Below are positions 33,911 through 42,277 of a stretch of DNA of 64,000 nucleotides, in pieces (positions within the stretch are counted from its first letter, which is position 1; every line of letters starts with the position of its first letter). Source of the DNA: Gemmataceae bacterium (GTDB taxonomy: Bacteria; Planctomycetota; Planctomycetia; Gemmatales; Gemmataceae). The translations under genes were made by a program, and so were the position numbers. A model generated the notes under the pieces. It was not told where the DNA came from. It saw only the letters and a list, made by a program, of their open reading frames with translations, and did not search any database. Location: positions 2,531,738 to 2,595,737 of the forward strand of contig LR594584.1 of NCBI GenBank assembly GCA_901538445.1, in the 5' to 3' direction.

Positions 33911-35137
33911 TTACACCCCGACGCCCGCGACCGCGGCCGCAACCCGGGCGACCTCCTCGGGCAGCGGAGTCCGCTTGTACCGGTACACGCCGGTGCCGAA
34001 GTTCACCTCGGCGTCCTCGTCGGCCCGCATCTGCTCGCCCACGCACAGGACGAATTTGCCGGGCACGCCGCGGCTGAGCCTCTTGTAGTGCTCCTCCATG
34101 TCCCCCTTCCGCCAGAACCCGTACACCTCGACGAACACCTTCTTCCCGCTCGCCGGGTGCGTCAGCTCGAAGTCCGGCACCCACACGCCGCCGGGGAGGT
34201 TGATCGGGTGCGGTTCGGTCGCGAGCACCCAGCCCTTCACCTTCGCGTCGAAACTATTGGCGAACATCTGCAACTCGGGCGGTGTGTACACGCCGAAGTC
34301 CGACAGGTGCGACCGCAGCCCGTCGGCCCCGGACAGCGCGAACAGCTTCTCCTTCCGCTCGGTCCCCCACCGCACGCTCGCCTTCAGGTCGAACGTCTTG
34401 CAGTGCAGCAGTGCCGGCAGGAACAGCGCGAGTTGCATCCCATACTTGTTCGTCGAGGAGAACAGCGAGAGCGGACCGTCGAGCTTGAGCGTGTACGAGT
34501 TCCCGGCCGACTCGTGGATCGAGCAGATGAGCCGGTGGAACTTCACCGCCCGGAACAGTTGCCGGAACCGGGCCGGAGTCTCGCCCCAGATGCGGACCTC
34601 CATCGCCGTGCAGCGGAGCAGGATCGCCTGCGCCAGCGACACGTTGTAGCGGTTCAATAGGTGCTCGGGGCTGATGTCGTCGAACGCCTGCACCCGTTGC
34701 TCGTCCTTCAGGTCGGCGAACAGCGAGCGGTCGATCTGCTCGGGCGTCAGCGGGGTGGTAAGCGACCGGCCGACCTCGGCGAGAACGGCGGTGCGGTCGA
34801 ACGCGACGCCGGCCCTCGCGGCCTCGGCACGGGCGGCCGCGGCGGCGACGAACGCGGCCTCGCGCAGTTCCAGCGGCGGCTGCTTGGCCTCGACCTCGAA
34901 CTCGCACCGGTCCTCGAGCAGCTTCGCGAGCCCGGCCGGGAGCAGCCCCCGCGGCCCCTCGGGGATGAAGTCGGTCAGGTCCCCGGCGATCTCCCCGCGG
35001 GTCCGGCCCGGGGAGTCGCGGTACGCGAGCAGGAGCTGCTCGGCGAGCGCCACGAGCGACGGGTCGCCGGGCTCGATGTAGAGCGGGACCAGCTTGTTCT
35101 TGGCGTGGCGGACCCGGACGAGCTTGCCTGTGAGCAC
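33911..35137 (-). CDS. DUF790 (Bax1-like) nuclease
   Basis: A 408-residue protein of the DUF790 family. The N-terminus LTGKLVRVRHAKNKLVPLYI is the family start; a helical middle contains EHLLNRYNVSLAQAILLRCT. The C-terminal nuclease core shows VWVPDFELTHP and VFVEVYGFW, the Asp and Glu positions expected of a PD-(D/E)xK-type fold. In archaea, Bax1 of this family binds the XPB helicase and forms a helicase-nuclease for DNA repair. An XPB-type helicase is encoded 7 kb away at 42278-43660. The GTG at 35137 has GGAGAGG upstream. It is divergent from cheB. Confidence 0.85.
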   Translation of the reverse strand: MLTGKLVRVRHAKNKLVPLYIEPGDPSLVALAEQLLLAYRDSPGRTRGEIAGDLTDFIPEGPRGLLPAGLAKLLEDRCEFEVEAKQPPLELREAAFVAAAAARAEAARAGVAFDRTAVLAEVGRSLTTPLTPEQIDRSLFADLKDEQRVQAFDDISPEHLLNRYNVSLAQAILLRCTAMEVRIWGETPARFRQLFRAVKFHRLICSIHESAGNSYTLKLDGPLSLFSSTNKYGMQLALFLPALLHCKTFDLKASVRWGTERKEKLFALSGADGLRSHLSDFGVYTPPELQMFANSFDAKVKGWVLATEPHPINLPGGVWVPDFELTHPASGKKVFVEVYGFWRKGDMEEHYKRLSRGVPGKFVLCVGEQMRADEDAEVNFGTGVYRYKRTPLPEEVARVAAAVAGVGV

Positions 35138-35254
35138 CGGACCTCTCCTCGGGTGAATGCCCGCCGGCGGGCACCGCCATCTTATCCGCGGCCGGCCCCG
35201 TGCCGCCCGACGGTCCACCTCGAAACCCGCCCGCGGCCCGCGTAACATTCAGAC

Positions 35255-36286
35255 ATGAGGATCGCGATCGTCAACGACCTGGCCCTGGCCCGAGAAGTCC
35301 TCCGGCGGCTCGTCGCCTCCACCCCCGGGAACGCGGTGGCGTGGCAGGCGGAGGACGGCGACGAGGCCGTGCGAAGGGCGGCCGCGGACCGCCCCGACGT
35401 GATCCTGATGGACCTCGTCATGCCGCGGCTCAACGGGGTCGAGGCGACGCGGCAGATCATGCGCTCGTCGCCGTGCCCGATTCTGGTGGTCACGTCCACG
35501 GTCACGGGGAACTACGAACTGGTGATCCGGGCGATGGGGGCCGGGGCGCTCGACGCCGTCGAGACGCCGACGCTGGGGGCCGACGGCGCGGTCGTGAACG
35601 GCGAGAAGCTCGTCGCCCGGCTCGCGAAACTGAGGGCCGCACTCGGCGACGTCACCCGGTCGTGGCTGGCCGCCCCCGCCCCGTGCCCGGTGCCGCCCCC
35701 GTCGAGGAGCGCACCACCGCTCGTGCTGCTCGGCGCGTCCACCGGCGGGCCGGACGCGCTCGGGGTCGTCCTGTCCGCGTTCCGACCCGGGTTCCCGGCT
35801 CCGGTCGTGGTCGCGCAACACATCGGGGCGGAGTTCACCCCCGGTCTGGTCCAACAACTCGCGCTGCGCTCGGCCCTGCCCGTGCGGATCGCGAGGGACG
35901 GCGAGCGTCCGACCCCGGGCACGGTCCTGGTGGCGGCGAGCGACGACCACCTGGAATTGGCCTGCGACGGGACCCTGCGGTACACGCCGGTCCCGGTGAA
36001 CTACCCGTACCGGCCGTCCGTGGACGTGCTGTTCTCCAGCGCGTCGGTGTCGTGGCCGCGGCCGGGAGTCGCGGTGCTGCTCACCGGCATGGGCACCGAC
36101 GGGGCCGCCGGCCTCGGGCAACTCAACGCGGCCGGGTGGTACACCATCGCACAGAACGAGGGGACGTGCGTGGTGTACGGGATGCCGAGGGCCGCGGCCG
36201 AACTGGGCGCGGCGAGCGAGGTGGTGCCGCTGCCGCAAATCGGGCTCGCCGTTGCCGCACACGTTCACGCCATGCAGAAACGCTGA
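35255..36286 (+). CDS. cheB: CheB-type receiver/protein-glutamate methylesterase (WspF-like)
   Basis: A 343-residue response regulator. The receiver domain begins MRIAIVNDLALAREVL, has the phospho-acceptor Asp53 in LMDLVMPRLNGVEATRQIM, and reads GALDAVETP where most receivers have a conserved Lys. This pattern, starting MRI-IVND, is like WspF. After a proline-rich linker the methylesterase domain has GASTGGPDAL (Ser162), AQHIGAEFTPG (His189) and GMGTDGAAG (Asp282), the full catalytic triad. It should demethylate the MCP at 49425-51083, set against the CheR at 47621-48859, although it is encoded 8 kb away from that cluster and on the other strand. Confidence 0.9.
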   Translation: MRIAIVNDLALAREVLRRLVASTPGNAVAWQAEDGDEAVRRAAADRPDVILMDLVMPRLNGVEATRQIMRSSPCPILVVTSTVTGNYELVIRAMGAGALDAVETPTLGADGAVVNGEKLVARLAKLRAALGDVTRSWLAAPAPCPVPPPSRSAPPLVLLGASTGGPDALGVVLSAFRPGFPAPVVVAQHIGAEFTPGLVQQLALRSALPVRIARDGERPTPGTVLVAASDDHLELACDGTLRYTPVPVNYPYRPSVDVLFSSASVSWPRPGVAVLLTGMGTDGAAGLGQLNAAGWYTIAQNEGTCVVYGMPRAAAELGAASEVVPLPQIGLAVAAHVHAMQKR

Positions 36287-36290
36287 GTCA

Positions 36291-36413
36291 CCCAGTGCTT
36301 CCGCACCGGGCTCAGTACGTCGACCCCCTCCGGGGGTGGAGAGCACGAATCCGCAGCGTTTGGTTTCCACCCCGGAGGGGCCGGCATGTTTAGCCCGGTG
36401 CGGGAGCACTGGG
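36291..36413. repeat. Nested inverted repeat downstream of cheB
   Basis: Outer arms at 36291-36312 and 36392-36413 (22 bases) have one mismatch. Inner arms at 36324-36340 and 36366-36380 also pair, with two bases unpaired. The repeat starts 4 bases after the cheB stop. As RNA it would form a long two-part hairpin and may terminate cheB; it may instead be a mobile or repeated intergenic element. The rest of the gap to 36573 shows no gene or clear signal. Confidence 0.7.
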
Positions 36414-36573
36414 ATTCCAACGGCCCACAGTGTAACAACAGCCGAAATTCCGATCTTTGCCCCAACGCCCCCCGCGAGCTGGTGTTCCTGTTGGAGGGGT
36501 TGGTCAGATTCTCCGGGCCGCCGGTTCGCTTGCACCAGGAGCGGCCCGACCCTCCTTCGCTCAGGGGCGACCG

Positions 36574-38715
36574 ATGACAGCGCTCACCAGAACTACCGGC
36601 TGTACGGCGTTCCTCGCGCTCGCGGGCGCGGCCGTCCTGGGCTTCCCGTCGGCCCGGCCCGCGGCCGCCGACGACGCCGCGGCGGCCCCGGCCCCCCGGT
36701 CGGCGGGCACCTACGACCACACCGCGTTCGGTGCGGTCATCCGGGCGAACGGCAACCGCGTCCCGGCCAGCGGCGCGGAACTCATCACCGCCTTGAAGAA
36801 GCTCGGCGACGTCGCGCAGTTGCCGGTCCCGTTCTCGGCCGTGAACTCGTCGTCGGGGCTCGCCACCCCGCGGGTCGTCATCGCGATGCGGCCCGGCGGC
36901 CGGCCCGCCGAGCTGGGTGCCGCGGCCGACGCCGACGAAAAGGCCGCCCCGGTCCCCGGCCGGCCCGCGAAGCCGGTCTTTAACGGTCTCCCGAACCTCG
37001 GCGGCCTCGGCGGGTTCGGTGGCGTCAGAATCGGCGGGTCCGGGTTCGGTGCGGCGTCCCGCGAGGTGCCGGTCCCGCCCATCAGCACCGCAAAGGCCAC
37101 CGAGCCGTCGCTCGAGGGCCGGCTGTTCCTCGCCGCCAACATGGAGAGGACCGCGGCCGGCGGGTTCCGCGCGAAATCGATCGAGATCATCTCGTGGAAC
37201 AGCCGCGTGAAGCGGTTCGACTTCGGGGTCATCGAGTGCGGGCCGTCCCCCGAGTTGCAGATCCTCGACGGCGTCCGGTGCTTCACCTGCCACAAGAACA
37301 AGGGGCCGATCCTCGGTCAGGGGCCGTGGTCGAACAGCACGCACAACGACGTGGTGCGTGCCAGCGCCCTCAAGGCGCTCGACGTCCCCGGTCTGAACGG
37401 CAAGCCGGTCCTGCCGGGCGACCCGAACGGCGTGCCGAGGTTCGGCGCGACCCTCGCGGCGACCGAACCGGTCGGCGGTTGGTCGTCCGGGCTCCGCAGC
37501 GACGCGCTGCTCGCCGAACTGAAGGAGGCCACGACCTTCGACGGCATCTCGCTCGTGGTGCCCGAACCGGAGGCGTGCGACGCGGCCGTTCACCAGGGGG
37601 CCGAACTGGCCCGCGACCGCGATGTGTACCGGGCCATGACCCGCACCGCCGACGGCCGCCGCGCCCTCGGGGTGCTGCTCGCTACGATCGCCGCCCCGCA
37701 GCCGATCGCCCCGAGCAGCGCCCAGGCGAAGCGCGACCTCGACCTCGCCTTCAGCGCCAACTTCTCGACGTTCGCGGACGAGTTCGTCGCCATCCACAAG
37801 GCGAGCGCGAACACCCTCGGGGACTTCAGCCCGTCGGGCTCGGTGGGCACGCTGCGGACGGTCACCTCGAACCAGCCGACGGGGTGGGGCGGCGGCAGCG
37901 CGCAGCGGACGGACACGATCCTCACCTGGGGAGGGAACCCGAAGATCGTCGCCGAGTACGACGCGCGCCGCGCGGCCGGCGACCCCGGGATGCCGAGCCA
38001 ACGGCAGCCGAGCAACCCGCGGGCGTTCGTGCGGCCCCAGGTCGCCGTGCCGGCCCGGCCCTCGGCGGCGGTGAGCGCGGCCGCGCTCGCCCGTACCATC
38101 GGGCTGACCGAGGGCGACCGGAAGTTCCTGGCGGCGACCCTCACCACCCTCGCCAACGAGATCGAGCGGTCGAAGGTCACCCCCGCGACGCTCGCGAAGG
38201 AGGTGTTCGCGACCCCGCACTTCCAGGACGTTCTCAAGGCCAACGACATCCCCGACCGCGAAGAGTTCAAGGACCGGTTCGCCGCCGCGGTCGCCGACGT
38301 CGCCGCGGCCCACAAGGTCGCCCGCGCGGTCAGGTTGGCCCGTGCCGACTACGCCAGCGGGCCGAACGTCTCGCTGCCCCCGGGCCAGGAGGACCGGGAG
38401 GTCGCCGTGGTGCCGACGACCGCGTGCCTCCGGTGCCACGACGTTGCCGGGGTCGGCCGGCCCGCGTTCAACCCGATCCCGAAGCTCGCGTTCGATCCGT
38501 TCGACCGGGCCGCCCGCGAGGTGTGGGTGAAGAGCAACGACGCCCGGACCCGCGACCGGGTGCTCGGCCGGATGCTCAAGCGGGTCGCCGCCGACAAGGA
38601 CATGCCGCCCGAGGACGCCCCCGAGTACGAGGCGTTCCGCACGAAGGACGCCGCAGCGTTCGATGCCCTCACGGGCTGGCTGGAGACCGAACTGAAGCGC
38701 GCGAAGGGGAACTGA
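36574..38715 (+). CDS. Exported dihaem c-type cytochrome-like protein
   Basis: A 713-residue exported protein with a signal peptide (TAFLALAGAAVLGFPSARPAAA). Two CxxCH haem-binding motifs are present, CFTCHKN (Cys236-His240) and CLRCHD (Cys618-His622). A Gly-rich stretch (GLGGFGGVRIGGSGFG) lies near residues 145-160. The long middle region lacks domains I recognise, and the C-terminus has a DMPPEDAPEYEAF segment like planctomycete cytochrome C-terminal regions. It is probably a periplasmic electron-transfer or oxidase protein; the partner is unknown. CAGGGGCG precedes the ATG. A strong terminator separates it from the convergent kinase gene. Confidence 0.75.
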   Translation: MTALTRTTGCTAFLALAGAAVLGFPSARPAAADDAAAAPAPRSAGTYDHTAFGAVIRANGNRVPASGAELITALKKLGDVAQLPVPFSAVNSSSGLATPRVVIAMRPGGRPAELGAAADADEKAAPVPGRPAKPVFNGLPNLGGLGGFGGVRIGGSGFGAASREVPVPPISTAKATEPSLEGRLFLAANMERTAAGGFRAKSIEIISWNSRVKRFDFGVIECGPSPELQILDGVRCFTCHKNKGPILGQGPWSNSTHNDVVRASALKALDVPGLNGKPVLPGDPNGVPRFGATLAATEPVGGWSSGLRSDALLAELKEATTFDGISLVVPEPEACDAAVHQGAELARDRDVYRAMTRTADGRRALGVLLATIAAPQPIAPSSAQAKRDLDLAFSANFSTFADEFVAIHKASANTLGDFSPSGSVGTLRTVTSNQPTGWGGGSAQRTDTILTWGGNPKIVAEYDARRAAGDPGMPSQRQPSNPRAFVRPQVAVPARPSAAVSAAALARTIGLTEGDRKFLAATLTTLANEIERSKVTPATLAKEVFATPHFQDVLKANDIPDREEFKDRFAAAVADVAAAHKVARAVRLARADYASGPNVSLPPGQEDREVAVVPTTACLRCHDVAGVGRPAFNPIPKLAFDPFDRAAREVWVKSNDARTRDRVLGRMLKRVAADKDMPPEDAPEYEAFRTKDAAAFDALTGWLETELKRAKGN

Positions 38716-38737
38716 TCGGGGATGTTCAACCTGTGAA

Positions 38738-38767
38738 TCGCGACCCGGGGGCGACCCCGGGTCGCGA
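38738..38767. terminator. Strong hairpin between cytochrome and kinase genes
   Basis: A perfect 13-base GC stem (38738-38750 with 38755-38767) with a 4-base loop lies 22 bases after the cytochrome stop. A second, 6-base hairpin at 38818-38835 is closer to the kinase stop. The two probably end the convergent transcripts. Confidence 0.8.
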
Positions 38768-38851
38768 GCGTTTCCGGGGGGTGCCGCGCCGCTCGCCAAG
38801 ACAAGAACCGCAGGGTTGCGCACGATCCTGTGCGCCAGCGAACCCCGTGGG

Positions 38852-41320
38852 TCACTCGCTCAGGCAGCGGTCGAGGAAGGTCGAGAACTGGTCGGCGGTC
38901 CAACTCGTCTTGATCGTCCACCGGTAGCGCGAGTCCTGCCGCACGCCGCTGCCGGGCCTGGCGAGCAAGTCGGCGAGTGCCGTGCCCCACGGGAGCGGCT
39001 CGGCCCGGAGCCCCTGCGTGATCTCCTTCAGCCCCTGCCGCAGCACCTCCGCGTCCGTGCCCGTGACGACGAGTTCGATCTCGACCCGCTCCTGCATCAA
39101 GACGCGGAGCGTCACCAACTCGATCCCGTAGTCGCCGAGCGGCCGCTTCTCGCCGAACGGGAGCTTGTGGCTCCGCCCGGCTACGGCGAACAGCAGCGGG
39201 GGCTTCTCGGCGGCCTCGTTGAGTGCCGGGACCATGCCGGTGTCGAGGTCCGGGGACGGCGGCGTGCGCTCGGTCGCGAACCGCGGCCGCATCCGCTCCA
39301 GGTAGTCGCTGCTCGACATCACCGCGTACACGGGCGCGCCGGTCGGCGGCGTGAACACCGCGGTGTGCCGCCAGCCCGCGGCGAGGTAGTGCCGCGCGGC
39401 CGGGGGGTCGCGCCGCATGAACGGGTTGTTGGGGGGGGCGAGCGAGAACAGCTTTGGTGCGAAGTCGCGGGTGACGTACGGCCCCTCGGAGGTCATGAAG
39501 TAGCGGTCCGGTGAGGAAGCCGGGACAGTGTAGATCAGCCGGTCGGTCTTGAACGGGTCGAGGAACGTCTCGTCCGCGAGCCTGTGCGCCCACTGGGCGA
39601 GCCGCGTCGGGCCGGTCCCCTTCGCGAACGGGGAGTCCTTCTCCTTGAAGTACGTCGCCGGGTACGCGACCACGACCAGCCCGCTCCCGTCCGGGACCAG
39701 CAGCGCCTGCGGGTGCAGCTTGACCATCTGGTCGAGCTTCGGGGTGACGGCCGGCCGCTTCGGCGGCGGGGGCGTCGGCGGCGCGTCCGGTGCCGACGGC
39801 GGCGGGGGCGTCGGCTTCCCCCCGAGCTGAGTGAGCACGACGGCGACCGCCAGGACCGCGACCGCGACGACGGACCCCACGACCCACCACATGCGGGGCA
39901 CGCCGCGGCCCGGGGCCGGTTCCACGGCCTTCTCGGGAACGGCTTCCGCGTCCACCATCGAGAGCCCCAGTGGGACGGACGGCGGATCGGCCAGCGCCGC
40001 GAACGGCGACGGGTCTTCGAGGAGCGGCTGGAGCCCCGCGGGCAGGCCCGGCGGGCGGGGCGTCGGGTCGGACGGCGCGACCGGGTAGTCCGCGGGGAGG
40101 GCCGCGAGGACCGGGACCGCCTGCGACGACGGGGGCGGGGGCACCTCGGGGACGCCGCCGGCCGGCGTCGCGAGGGGCGGCGCGGCGTGCTCCGCGCGGG
40201 CCTGGGGCACGGGGATCGCGGCCGACGGGACGGCCCGCGGCCGGTGCGGCGCGGCGACCGGGCCGCGGTTGATCGCGGCGATCGGCGCGAGGACCTCGGC
40301 CACGGCCGCGGCCGACGGGTACCGGTCCTCGGGCCGCTTCGCGGTCAGCCGGCCGATGATCTCGTCCACCGCGGCGGGAAGCTCGGGCCGCTTCACCCGC
40401 ACCGACGGGGTCGGGTCGAGCTGGTGCTTGAGCAGCTTCTCGATGGGTGAGCCGTCGGGGAACGGCGGCTGCGAGGTGAGGAGGTAGTAGAGCGTGCAGC
40501 CCAGGCTGTACAGGTCGGCCCGCGGGTCCACCCCGCTCGAGTTCTTCGCCTGCTCGGGGGCCATGTAGTCGGGGGTGCCCACGACGGTCCCGGCCCGGGT
40601 CAGCTCGGCCGCGCCGGGCACGTCGTCGAACCCGAGCGGCCGCACCAGGCCCATGTCGAGGATCTTGACCAGCGCCGGGCTCTTGGCGTGCGCAACGTGC
40701 CGCTCCCCGGACACGATGATGTTCGACGGCTTGATGTCCCGGTGGACGAACCCGTTCTCGTGGGCGTGCTGGAGCCCGAGCGCCGCCTGCCGCACGTACT
40801 CGCACGCCTCGCTCGGGTCGAGCGGCTTGCGGTCCTTCATGAGCCGGGACAGGTCGATGCCGTCCACAAACTCCATCGCCATGTAGTACTTGCCGTTCGA
40901 CTCGCCGGCGTCGTCCACGCACACGATGTTCGGGTGCCGCAGGGTGCCGGCGGCCTCGACCTCGCGCTGGTACCGGCCCCGGATGACCGGGTTCGAGAGC
41001 AGGTTCGGCCGGATGATCTTCAGCGCGACCTGGCGGCCCATCCGCACGTGCCGGGCCTTGTACACCCGGCCCATGCCGCCCTCCCCGAGCTTGTCGAGGA
41101 TCACGTACGGCCCCAGGAACAGCTCCGCGGACTTGGCGTGGATCACCTTGCGGAGCTGGTAGACCGTCACGAACTTACGCTCGACCAGCAGCTTCAGTGC
41201 GGCCGCGAGGTCGCCCCAGTGCGGCTCGAGTTCCCGGACCGGGACCAGCAACTCCTCGTCGGAAAGGAGTTTGCTGTCGCGCAGCGCCTGGCACAGGGCA
41301 TCGACGGTCGTGATCTGCAT
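38852..41320 (-). CDS. Transmembrane Ser/Thr protein kinase
   Basis: An 822-residue Hanks-type kinase. An N-terminal helical extension (1-65) precedes the catalytic domain (about 72-345): LGEGGMGRVYKA (glycine loop 79-84), VALKII (Lys101), FVHRDIKPSN (Asp195, Asn200), LDMGL in place of DFG (Asp222) and GTPDYMAPEQ. A long Pro/Ala-rich linker leads to one membrane helix (about 477-498) and a 320-residue extracytoplasmic domain with no family I recognise. The kinase is probably a surface sensor. It ends convergent to the cytochrome gene. Whether it meets the PP2C phosphatase at 51236-52408 is unknown. Confidence 0.9.
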   Translation of the reverse strand: MQITTVDALCQALRDSKLLSDEELLVPVRELEPHWGDLAAALKLLVERKFVTVYQLRKVIHAKSAELFLGPYVILDKLGEGGMGRVYKARHVRMGRQVALKIIRPNLLSNPVIRGRYQREVEAAGTLRHPNIVCVDDAGESNGKYYMAMEFVDGIDLSRLMKDRKPLDPSEACEYVRQAALGLQHAHENGFVHRDIKPSNIIVSGERHVAHAKSPALVKILDMGLVRPLGFDDVPGAAELTRAGTVVGTPDYMAPEQAKNSSGVDPRADLYSLGCTLYYLLTSQPPFPDGSPIEKLLKHQLDPTPSVRVKRPELPAAVDEIIGRLTAKRPEDRYPSAAAVAEVLAPIAAINRGPVAAPHRPRAVPSAAIPVPQARAEHAAPPLATPAGGVPEVPPPPSSQAVPVLAALPADYPVAPSDPTPRPPGLPAGLQPLLEDPSPFAALADPPSVPLGLSMVDAEAVPEKAVEPAPGRGVPRMWWVVGSVVAVAVLAVAVVLTQLGGKPTPPPPSAPDAPPTPPPPKRPAVTPKLDQMVKLHPQALLVPDGSGLVVVAYPATYFKEKDSPFAKGTGPTRLAQWAHRLADETFLDPFKTDRLIYTVPASSPDRYFMTSEGPYVTRDFAPKLFSLAPPNNPFMRRDPPAARHYLAAGWRHTAVFTPPTGAPVYAVMSSSDYLERMRPRFATERTPPSPDLDTGMVPALNEAAEKPPLLFAVAGRSHKLPFGEKRPLGDYGIELVTLRVLMQERVEIELVVTGTDAEVLRQGLKEITQGLRAEPLPWGTALADLLARPGSGVRQDSRYRWTIKTSWTADQFSTFLDRCLSE

Positions 41321-41563
41321 CCCGGGTACCCGGTCGGCCGACTAACGGAAGAGGTCCGGCGAGTGTTTCAGATGTGGCCGGTCATGCGATTGTAGCCTGC
41401 TTTCCCCACAACAACACCACAATCCGCACCCCGGCCTGAATTCGCGCCGATCCCGAACAACACGCGGTGGAACGACCGGCCCTTCGAGCCGATAATCCCC
41501 TCAACGAGTGGTTCGCAACCGGGCGGACAAGATTCTCCACCACCACCAGGACCGAGGTGACAC

Positions 41564-41728
41564 ATGGCCCAGACGACCCGCACCGACGCCACGACCGAAC
41601 CGCTCCCGCCCGACCCGTACCCCGACTACCCCGCGGCGTACACGCTCTTCTTCCAGTCGTGGCTCATCATGTTCATGGCCGTGATCTGCATCGCACTCAC
41701 GATGTACCTGCTCACGTACATCCCATGA
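41564..41728 (+). CDS. Small single-pass membrane protein, 54 residues
   Basis: A short reading frame from ATG at 41564 to TGA at 41726-41728. The product opens with a Thr/Pro-rich hydrophilic segment (TTEPLPPDPYPDYPAAYT) and ends in one hydrophobic helix (SWLIMFMAVICIALTMYLL). GAGGTGA sits four bases before the ATG. The good ribosome-binding site and membrane-helix pattern argue for a real gene. No family is recognised. It is convergent with the CBS-domain gene. The 243 bases upstream to the kinase start show no other gene. Confidence 0.6.
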   Translation: MAQTTRTDATTEPLPPDPYPDYPAAYTLFFQSWLIMFMAVICIALTMYLLTYIP

Positions 41729-41754
41729 GCCGTACTGGAAGTACCTCCCCGGGG

Positions 41755-42156
41755 TCACGCGAGTTTCCGCAGCACGTCGATCGGGCTGATGACGCCGACG
41801 ACGACCCCGGCCGGGTCCGCCACGAACAGGTGGTGGACGTTCAGCACCAGCAGTTGCTCGACCACCGACGCGGCGGGCGTGTCGGGGCGGACCGCGAACA
41901 CCGCGGGGGTCATGAACTCGGTCACCGGGGTGTCATCCGGCTCCAGGCCGGGGGCGCGCTGCCGGGCGTGGACGAGGACGTCCGTCTTGGTGACGACCCC
42001 GACCGGCCGCCCGGCGTCGTCGATGACCACGGCGGCCCCGAACCCGCGGGCGGTCAGGAACTCCGTCGCCTCGGTCACCGTGGCGGTCGCGGCGAGCGAC
42101 GTGGGGCCGGGGGTCATGATCTCTTCCGCGGTCCGGGCCTTCAGGGTGAGGGACAT
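41755..42156 (-). CDS. CBS-domain pair protein
   Basis: A 133-residue protein made of two CBS motifs: TAEEIMTPGPTSLAATATVT to PVGVVTKTDVLVHA, then VTEFMTPAVFAVRPDTPAAS to VVGVISPIDVLRKLA. The pair forms a Bateman module that binds adenine nucleotides and senses energy state. There is no attached enzyme domain, so it probably regulates another protein. It is divergent from the XPB helicase gene across about 120 bases. Confidence 0.9.
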   Translation of the reverse strand: MSLTLKARTAEEIMTPGPTSLAATATVTEATEFLTARGFGAAVVIDDAGRPVGVVTKTDVLVHARQRAPGLEPDDTPVTEFMTPAVFAVRPDTPAASVVEQLLVLNVHHLFVADPAGVVVGVISPIDVLRKLA

Positions 42157-42277
42157 TGTTCGCCTCCGGTGGTTCGCTTACGGTGGCACACTCGCACGGC
42201 CCTGTCAACGGTGCATTCCGCGTTCCGCACGAGCTTCGAGGCTGGTCGCCCGCCCCGCCGGCGGCCATAATCGGGGG

